This document shows, piece after piece, positions 55,990 to 64,000 of a stretch of 64,000 bases of DNA. The stretch is from assembly GCA_033064195.1 (NCBI GenBank), contig JARBJD010000034.1, positions 248,001 to 312,000 of the forward strand. The letters run 5' to 3'. Within the stretch, counting starts at the first letter, position 1, and every line of letters starts with the position of its first letter. The notes under the pieces were generated by a model. It ran no database searches and was not told where the DNA came from. It worked only from the letters and a program-made list of their open reading frames with translations. The position numbers were made by a program, and so were the translations under genes. The DNA comes from Blattamonas nauphoetae (taxonomy: Eukaryota > Preaxostyla > Oxymonadida).

Positions 55990-58007
55990 TATCGCGTTTC
56001 CGAAGATGATTCGAGCGTGGAAGGTGAGAAGGCGTTCAACAGTGAAAAGTGTGTGGAGGACAGGGCGGAAGCGGTGGTGCCAGAAATAACGAAGTGCGTT
56101 GTCAACACCTCTCAAATCTTCGGTCAATCTCGGAGTGTCACTTGGAGAGAGAAGAAGATGGTGGAAGCTTCGAAGGAAGAAGGGATGGAGGGGAATGGAG
56201 AGATCATCGATAGAACAGGGATGCGACATCACAAGGTTGGTCGTGATCAGCAGAACCGAAACGATTTGATCGAATTGCGATGAACGGAGTTTTCGTTCAA
56301 AAATCAGTTCGAATGGAAACGTCAACATGAACAGTTTGGGGAAGAAGCTGATCAAGTCGAGTTCAAAATTGCAGAACACCGGAGTCAGCAGCAAATCACC
56401 CACTTCCCTCGGGCACTCACCATTCCGTGACGACCACGACAACAGAAACAGCACCAAAAGACTCAGAATCCGGTGTCCAGCGTAAGTGGCAAAAGGGGAT
56501 TTGGTGTATGGCATCCAGACATGACTTGTCTGGCGGACAAAGCGAGAGAAGGCCTCGACGAGGGGTGAGGAATGTGGTCTGAAGACGAGAGCGTGCTGAG
56601 CCCAGTGGAGAATGTCGAGAGCGTCTGTGAATTCTGGTTTGTCGTTCCATTCAATCGAGCAGATGTCGCACAGCAGTGTCTCGCTCATCCAAATTGGATG
56701 GAAGAACACGTCTGGCAAAGAGCCTGCCAAAAGATGGACGGAAATGACTCGCTGGTCGTACGAACCATCGGCGAGTGATTTGACGAAAGAGTCGGTGTGG
56801 GAGGAGAGGAAGGGACGGATGAGGTTCCAGCCAGACATGACGAGGAGACGAGCACGATTCGATAGAATGTGGTTGAAGGAGCCCAGACAACTCACCAATC
56901 CATCCACGAAGTGTTGCGACAGCTCGAAATGGTCAGAGAAGGAGGTTGTGGAAGCGAGCGAGGAGAGTTGACCAAGACAGTGGATGAGCGAAGTGTCGTC
57001 GAGATCGAAGATTGAAGATGAAAAGAAGAGAGGAGCCGGGGAGTGTGGTTGGACGAGAGATGCTGGCAACGAGATTGTGGCGACAGGAGATGGTGTTAGG
57101 TTAGAAAGCGTCTGTTTGCTCAAAAGGGTGTGAAGTGTCTCGACAAGGAACAGTCGCTCTGCGGATGACAGCTGCGTCCAATTCGTCCACCGTGTCATTT
57201 CTGAGCCATCCGACATCGACTCATTTGGAGTCAGTGTCACACTTTCACTTTCTGGTTGGTTGGAACACAGCTCGGAGTTCGTCGGCGATGGAGGTCGTTC
57301 GTTGAGAGACGTGTAGAATCGCTGGTCGGAATCAAACGGGACAGACGAGTCCGAAGTTGATTGTGTCAGCGACGAGGACAGCTGCGAGCGAGTCGGGGAT
57401 CTGTAAGACACAGTGTTCGGGATGCTCCCAGTCTGTTTCTGCACTTCTTCCAGAATCCCTCGGAGATGAGGCACGAACACTGGAGACGAGAGAAACGCCA
57501 AATCAGAATGTTCCACTTCAGCACTCGCGATGTCCTCCACCGATCTCTCAAAATCCCTCCATTCAGCTTTCTCCGAACGATTTCGGAGGGAGTCGCAGAT
57601 CTTTTAACCAAACCAGTGCCCATCAACTGTTGAGTCTCACAACGGGGAAGTGGAAGAATGGGTGGCCCGATCCACCCGAACAAACAAACAAATAAACCAT
57701 TTTGTCTGTCCTGTTAAAACAAGCTAAAGATTCCCGACAAGGGGCTCAAGGGCCACAGTGTCAGTTCTGCCCAAGTGGGGGCCGTTGATGAGTCAAAAAA
57801 ATGTGGGTATCTTTCCCCACTGCTCCAGAAAAGCCCCACCGGAGAAGAAAAACTGGAGAAAACAGGAGAGGTTCAAAAGAACGAGTGAAATGAAAACACC
57901 AAAGGGTTTCAAATAAATGCGCCTCTACTGCGCAAGCTCGATTCCGCTGACGGAAGAGCGGGCTGCCTCTACCGCAGCACAAGCCGAGATGTCCTCGAGG
58001 CTTGTCC

Positions 58008-58117
58008 CTCAACAGTTGTGTGGCAGATGCCCATGTTGATGGGCACTGGTTTGTTAAAAGGTGTTCCCTCCGCTCACACCATAACCAAACCAGGGCCATC
58101 AACTGTTGAGTATTGAA
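58008..58117. repeat. Internal complementary region of the third DIRS-type element
   Basis: Joins a copy of one outer end (GGGCACTGGTTTGTTAAAAG) to a copy of the other (GTGTTCCCTCCGCTCACACC), as expected for a circle junction. Confidence 0.85.
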
Positions 58118-58372
58118 AGGAGAGTTGCTAAAACAGGACTCGAAAATGAGAAAAGAAAAGAGAGGTCCTTGATCTGTCCTTTGTTCAATATGGCCGTGCC
58201 CCCGAAGGGGCTGCCACCAGCTGTTGCTTCCTGTCATCCTTCCCCAACCTTGTTCCTCTTGTCACAAACTCAAATTCACCCGCTGACGAGGAGGCGAACA
58301 GGGTGAAGACTCTGATGCCTCGCTTGACACTCCAGCCATTCTTAAACAGAAGGCGAATTTTGTGAACACTGC

Positions 58373-58775
58373 CGCTTATCTTGAAGCGAATCTTGTGAAC
58401 ACTCTCTCGCTTATCTTGAAGCGAATCTTGTGAACACTCTCTCGCTTATCTTGAAGCGAATCTTGTGAACACTCTCTCGCTTATCTTGAAGCGAATCTTG
58501 TGAACACTCTCTCGCTTCTCTTGAAGCGAATCATGTGGACACTCTCTCGCTTATCTTGAAGCGAATCATGTGGACACTCTCTCGCTTATCTTGAAGCGAA
58601 TCTTGTGAACACTCTCTCGCTTATCTTGAAGCGAATCTTGTGAACACTCTCTCGCTTATCTTGAAGCGAATCTTGTGAACACTCTCTCGCTTATCTTGAA
58701 GCGAATCATGTGAACACTCTCTCGCTTCTCTTGAAGCGAATCATGTGGACACTCTCTCGCTTATCTTGAAGCGCA
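58373..58775. repeat. 35-bp minisatellite, about 11.5 units
   Basis: The unit begins CGCTTATCTTGAAGCGAATC and ends TTGTGAACACTCTCT. Variants CTTCTCTTG and CATGTGGACAC recur in a patterned order. Each unit contains an inverted repeat, CGCTT-ATCTTG-AAGCG, able to form a small hairpin. A 35-bp period is not a multiple of three, so it is not a peptide repeat. It lies inside the third DIRS-type element. Confidence 0.9.
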
Positions 58776-61700
58776 TCTGTTCATCTCTTTCGGAAATAGT
58801 TCCAACCCCATCCATCACCGAGGCGTATATCTTTCCTCACTTGTCATCCACCGCAACCTCTGCTTCAAACACTTTCTCATGATACTACGCGTATTCCTCA
58901 TGGCTTGCACCACCTACATCATGGAAGCGTGATGTCGTGCTGCTCTTCATCTTCTTCCTTCACGAGTCCGACTGAAGAACTCATGAAACGTATCTGCTTC
59001 TCGTCTTGATGAGATTTTGACTGTGGAATGAACATTCGACGGGATAGCGATGGACTCGTTGGAGACGAGCTCCTGATTTGGACACGTCACGACTCCTGGG
59101 TTGTCGTCTTGAATGCGATGTCATTCATCTCCTGTCTCACCGCGCCAGGCAGCTGACTTGAGCTGCAGAGTCGGGTTTGACGAGCTCAGATGTAATAGTC
59201 TCCTTGATTCCTCTTCACTCTGGTTGATTCATAGTATGTCCCCTGAGCGTCGCTGGGAGATTCTCAGGTTTACTGCCGGATGCAAATCTTTCTCAACACG
59301 CTTTTCCAACGAGAATGACGTTGTCCATCGTTCCGTCTTCCCTGTTCAGTGCTGCGCAGAGGGTACACTCAACATCAGTCCACATTGCGATGATCGAGTT
59401 CAAGTTGACCCCATTATGTGTCCTTGTTCATTAGTATCCGGGAGACAGTGAACATACGCCTGCGATCGTCGTTCAAAAAATGTCTTTTACTGTTCGTGCC
59501 ATGAGCATCTTGCCTGCGAGTCCATCCCTTCTCAGTGAAAACGATCGTTCCCGTTGAGTCATCTGATGATGTGAGAAACATCGTCCAATAATCTCACTTG
59601 AAGACTGGACCATTTCTTGATGGTTCCTTGCTGGACTCTCCTTGAGGCTCGAATTCGAAATGTCACCGAGGAATCTTGCTCCTTCTGGGTTGCGTTGCTT
59701 CAGATGGGTCGTTCCCTTCCTCTGTGTAGCCCCGTGTGCACCTGGCTATTTGACGTTGCCTTTCACTCTAGCTCAGCCGACGCTTCGACAAGACTGTCTT
59801 TGCTCCGAAAGAAGGCGATGCGCCGATGAAACGCTGTCGTTCCTTCCTTTTCCGCATCTGTTTATCTCTTTCACTTTCTGCTCTCACCGACTGTCTGGCT
59901 TGGCACTTGCTCTGTCTTCGGTCAATCGTACGAAGAAAGGTGTATTGAGAGAACCATCCCATGCTCTCCAAGAAGCGAATTTCTGTTCCTCAGACTTGTC
60001 CTTCATGTTCTACAGACTGGAGGACGAAACATTGAGCCTGATAGTCGTGGCTGATATCTTCTTGACCTGCTCTTCTTCCATGTCGGAGCGAGTGGGTTGA
60101 CCCGACTCATTTCTGTTGTTTCACACTATCATTGTGATGATGGACCTGAATAATGTTTTGTCAGTTCCAACATCTTCCCACTTTGTGAACACGTCTGAGG
60201 TGGAGACTGGAGTAGCTCGACGGCTTCGTGTGGCTTCGGATTGCTCCATCTTTACTTCTTTCTGCCCTCTGGTATAACGCTTTCTGAAGTTGAGCTGTTG
60301 CGGTTGCCGTTTGAGTACATGTTCTCAGCTTGTGTCCATTCGAAATGTAAGTTGATCACAGTTTCCGAGTTGTCTATGAATTACTCGAATTATCGGTGTC
60401 CATCGCTGATCCCGGATTGGGACTCCGAAACAGTGGATTTCACGGATAAATTTCTTTCTTCCGTTTGGGAACGAGTGCTGGAAGATTTGGAATTGTTAAC
60501 CCGTCCCGTCTTTGATTTGGATGGCTGCATTAAGGTCAAGATGATTTCTTTCCTGTTTTAGAGTATCACAGGGTTGTCGTGTTCCACTCCATTTTCTCAC
60601 CAGATTTTGAGCGAGTACCAGCGTTCGGTGCTTAAGTACAACATGGTTGTCATGAATATCAGTTCATTCGATCTGAACATTCTGTCGTGGTCCCAAAGAT
60701 GCGAAATAGTGTGGACCTTTCTCTGTCGGTGAAATTCGAGATGAAGAGTCACCCTGTCACAGCAAAATGTTCAAATCAGGTTTCTATGAGTTATTTGAAA
60801 GTGTATTTAGGTGTCATGCTGAAGGTCGTGGTCATTGTTTGGTGTTTTAGCTCTTCATGTTGTTGCTCGATCTGAATGTACTCCTGAATGGTTTTTTGGT
60901 CGAACTTTAAAGAGCGTCTGCATTCTTCGGTTGGATCGAAGTGTATTTCGGATAGTCCTCATGCTAGTTGCTGCTTCTCAGATTGAGATGGGCCAATATT
61001 GAAATGGTTGTGGAAAAACGATATTTCCTCATTTCAGTCTTCCGAAATCGAAAATAAGTGGTTCTCATTTGACAACAGAGCATTAGTATCCATCTTTAGG
61101 TGACTTTTGAGGTTCTTGATCGCTGATTTAGTTCGCAAGAGCGGGGACCTCTTTGGCGATACCAACCCAAATATCTCGCTTGTAGTCCGAGGGCATCCCC
61201 ACCTGGTGGGTGTTTGGTGACTTTGCTTGGCGTTAACCTTGTCGGGAAGGTCCACCGAACCACTTTGGTGACTTTGTCTTCGGAAGTCGGCTGTTTGCGT
61301 CCTATCTCGCTATTTGACCCTCCCGCAATCTGGTAGCGGGTAGAGATAAGACCTTTGCATTTTTTCATGTCGAAACTGTTTGTTGCGTGGTGGGAGTAGC
61401 ACTCATGTTGATTGAGCCTACCCCCGTTAATGTATATGCCTCCGTTCGAAGAAAGTATTGAAACCCGGACGTAGTGTCTTGTTCCGTTTATTCTTTCGGT
61501 ACTAACCCTCCAACTGGTACCTCCGTCAATCTTCGATGGATTATTTGGATTCAATTGCGTGGCGTCCTTTTGCCCACTTATCCCATCTTAGTCCTTATTG
61601 TTTCAGTAACGGCACTATCTTGAGTGCGGACAAAGTTGTTGTACAGCTTGACCATTGTACTACGCTTGAGAGATGTCATTTCGTTGCGGATACATTCAAA

Positions 61701-61823
61701 TGAAAACTACGAGAAGTATCATTGATTGGCTTATTAGTCGTGTTAACGAGATAGTAATCGAAGATTGTCGGAGATAGTTTTGTAAAAACTAATGAGAATA
61801 TCTATGAAGTTTGTTTGTGTAGA
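58776..61823. other. Interior of the third DIRS-type element, no recognised gene
   Basis: Only short frames are seen on either strand. 59113-60560 (plus) has a mildly coding-like composition with several short frames. 61096-61554 (minus, 152 codons, GGIYINGGRLNQHECYSHHA) has no known match. GC content is higher around 61130-61480, which could indicate a structured or formerly coding segment. Confidence 0.35.
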
Positions 61824-63141
61824 TAGATCGGGCCACCCATTCTTCCACTTCCCCGTTGTGAGACTCAACAGTTGATGGCCCTGGTTTGGTTATGGTGTGA
61901 GCGGAGGGAACACCTCCTTCAAACGAGGGAAGACTCGGCTGAACTCAGATTGCATCAGCGGATGCGACAGGATCCGGATGCCGTTCTCGTTGATGAAAGG
62001 AAGGAGCTGCTTGGTGACGAAATTGAACCGGTTGGCGCTGCTTGACTGTTTTGAGAGGAACAAAAAGGAGGTGATGTGAGTTGGCGTGAATGATGTCGTC
62101 ATGAGGATGAACTGGGGATTTCTGACACCAGTGACGAGTCGGTGGAAAAGCTCGTTTTGGAGATCTTGTTGGGAAGATCCCACACGACCGAGAGATCCAC
62201 ACTGAACAAGACGAAGCACGACGGTCAGTGTCAGGAAGAGGTCGACGTATTCTTCCACAAACTCGTTTGGTGGTTGGAGGAGTCCGTGCGATGACAGAGC
62301 AGAAAGAAGACCGGCGAATTTGAAGGCTAAGACGGAAAGATCGGATGAAAATGTCGACGAAGGACGAAGGGCAATGGGAAGGGTGTCTGAGGCGGGTTTG
62401 ATGTGGAAGGAGAACGAGGCATCGATCATAACATCGTCATCCTTCAATTCTTCTCCACGAGACATGTTGTGATGTCTAGCTGCCAGTGACAACACACTTT
62501 CCGCAAACCATTTCACTGGAATCTGACAAAAATGAAACAAAGTAAGAAAAGCAAACCGAGCAAGGAATTCGGAGTGGAGACTTGACCAAAAATGATGTCA
62601 GTTCATTCACGTTCATGTGAGAACATAAGTGAGGATTAGGAGAAGAAATCGATGATATGGCATCTTGGGAGGGTTCAGACAAGTCAAAGGAGAGAATCGA
62701 GTTGACAATCACGTCCAAAATGGAATCGTTGTCAGGATGACCAGGCGAGAGGAATTTGAGAGTGACGTGGTTGGTATCAGCAGATATATCATCTAACTCA
62801 ACCGAATTTGTTGTGTTGGACAAGATTTCAATTTCCAGATTCCGGAATCCACAAATGAAGAGTGGATGAAGGAGACACTTCAAACTCGATGGACAGTGTT
62901 CTGTAAACTCTTCCATCGCAAGAATGAAATGATTGAGATGCTGTGACATGGCTAGCCATGTTGGTTCAATCGTCGACTCGGGTGATATCACTGAACGAAC
63001 GATCGAGTTCATTTCAAGCGATAATCCCCACAGAATCGAAGTCAAAGAAGGAGATTCCAACATCTCGACAGGTATTGGCGATGGGCTGGAGACGATTTTG
63101 CGGACGGTTTCCCAATCTGGTGGGTTTATCTCTGGGATCAC

Positions 63142-64000
63142 GCCTCAATCTCAGAATGGGAAATACACACTTATACCAACTTGAAAGGGTCTTGTTACAA
63201 CAAGATCCTCGATTGAGATCTCAGATTCTTCCGAGAAGTTGGTTTTCACAAGAATATTAGCAACCAAAAGTTCAACGAAGAGACGAATCAATTCCTGAAC
63301 GAATGAGTCATGACAAGAATCCAAACTGTCGAATTGTTTTCTAGAAACAGTGAATGAAACGCATGTTCTGGAGAGGATGTCATAGTAACATTGGCACTGT
63401 CACAGGGGATGACGTGGTAACGATCTGTCCCCTAAATGGTATTGTTTCATTCCAACTCATCTCAAAAATTGTCATCTCTTGAAAGACACAACACCATCAT
63501 AGTCATATCATCATTCATGAATCAAAAAACCATGTCCAGAGGACACATAGGAGATGTGGTGAAGTGAACACAGTGACTGCCATGTCACTTGTTATAGTCT
63601 GTTTCTGCAGAGGTTACCGCAATTCATTCCCGCTATATTCATGACATCAAATGAGTTAAGCCTGATAATCTCTCCCTCTTTCAATGATCGATCGTGAAGG
63701 AGTGTTTGTTCGATTCGATCTGTGCGGATCCGCAACGACTACGCACTTTCGAGTTTCGTGATCAAACTCAAATCACTGAAGTGAATGGTCAATGGTATTA
63801 ATAATCACTTATTGGTTTGTCTCCTTTCGACTTATTTCGAGGGTGACTGACAATCTGTTTCTTCAGAGTGAATTCTGTTTGTGATTTAGATGTTTGAGTG
63901 TTGTCGGATCGAATTCTCTCAGACAATGGAGACTTTGATGTTTTCATTAGAGTCTGAAGGTCAATCGACCGAAGGATCGCGACAGGAACCGTTTGTCGAT
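63142..64000. other. No gene recognised; upstream flank of the last solenoid gene
   Basis: This should include 5' exons or promoter of the gene reading leftwards from 63141. A minus-strand piece near 63300-63180 could be an exon but lacks a good start. The remainder shows short AT-rich stretches and no long frame on either strand. Confidence 0.35.

Larger units (their letters stand above)
57603..61913 (-). mobile_element. DIRS-type non-autonomous element, about 4.3 kb, reversed orientation
   Basis: Split inverted repeats (57603-57677 and 61824-61913, sharing TGTGAGACTCAACAGTTGAT) and an internal complementary region at 58008-58117, here near the left end, so the element points left. The host sequence on both sides meets at a single CT (57601-57602 / 61914-61915) with no target duplication. 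The interior contains a 35-bp minisatellite and only short frames; no reverse transcriptase or recombinase is visible. It looks either decayed beyond recognition or non-autonomous. The outer repeats are still well matched, so insertion may be fairly recent. Confidence 0.82.
54238..63141 (-). pseudogene. Large solenoid gene, split by a TA-flanked element and the third DIRS-type element
   Basis: Minus-strand coding blocks: 63141-62587 (EINPPDWETVRKIVSSPSPI), a 64-bp intron (62586-62523), 62522-61916 (IPVKWFAESVLSLAARHHNM to FPRLKE), then 57600-55990 (ICDSLRNRSEKAEWRDFERS, EVEHSDLAFLSSPVFVPHLR), then 54978-54238 (GDFGIDISFPDSSVF, ending KTPIQQM and TGA) with a further GT-AG intron of about 43 bp near 54500. 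The frame is continuous across both empty sites: one TA between the last two blocks, one CT at the DIRS-type site. Protein is Ser/Leu-rich helical repeats, large and without a recognised catalytic domain. The 5' end is not fixed; no ATG in good context lies near 63141. Confidence 0.7.

Noticed and set aside
58373-58775. CRISPR-like array
   Set aside because: Units are directly adjacent with no unique spacers, in a eukaryotic mobile element; it is a minisatellite.

Overview
This is a nuclear contig of a flagellate protist, most likely the oxymonad Blattamonas nauphoetae or a close relative (Preaxostyla). The placement rests on alpha-solenoid proteins opening with a PFLNWDE-like motif, which I recall as a large Blattamonas family, on a beta-helix receptor fused to a kinase-like domain, and on very short GT-AG introns (about 25-64 bp). 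Read with the standard code, several genes are cut by single in-frame TAA or TAG codons with clearly coding sequence continuing in the same frame. Every well-defined gene end is TGA. This fits UAA/UAG = glutamine, the code reported for the oxymonad Streblomastix strix.

Layout, left to right: end of a cyclin gene (1-239, -); right end of a hAT-like element (617-738); an unknown exon (739-1158, -); a beta-helix/TM/pseudokinase receptor (1566-5567, -); a hAT-like element (5649-7633) with a nested TA-flanked element (6336-7347); copy A of an inverted duplication (7694 to about 22545), carrying a coiled-coil/SPRY-like gene and a solenoid gene and split by a TTA-flanked element (10066-11124), a 5 kb element with 6-bp target duplication (11256-16287) and a DIRS-like retroelement (16691-21889); a second solenoid gene split by a cargo-bearing hAT-like element (23708-26888); a giant roughly 3,100-residue gene (27073-36546, +); a decayed solenoid paralogue (36935-38236, +) and a fragment (38480-39205, -); a large multi-exon solenoid gene (39611-47679, -) split by a second DIRS-type element (40960-45863); a 600-bp near-perfect palindrome (47040-48292); copy B of the duplication (48425-54088) with an intact solenoid gene, a second coiled-coil/SPRY-like gene and three small DNA elements; and a last large solenoid gene (54238-63141, -) split by a TA-flanked element and a third DIRS-type element.

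The host content is dominated by expanded lineage-specific families (solenoids, SPRY-like proteins, a receptor pseudokinase). Overlaid on it are at least eleven mobile elements, most with recognisable target duplications or recombination cores. Because copies A and B share ancestry, each acts as an empty-site reference for several of the other's insertions. Two of the three DIRS-type elements have split inverted repeats and an internal complementary region but no visible reverse transcriptase or recombinase, so they look like non-autonomous passengers.
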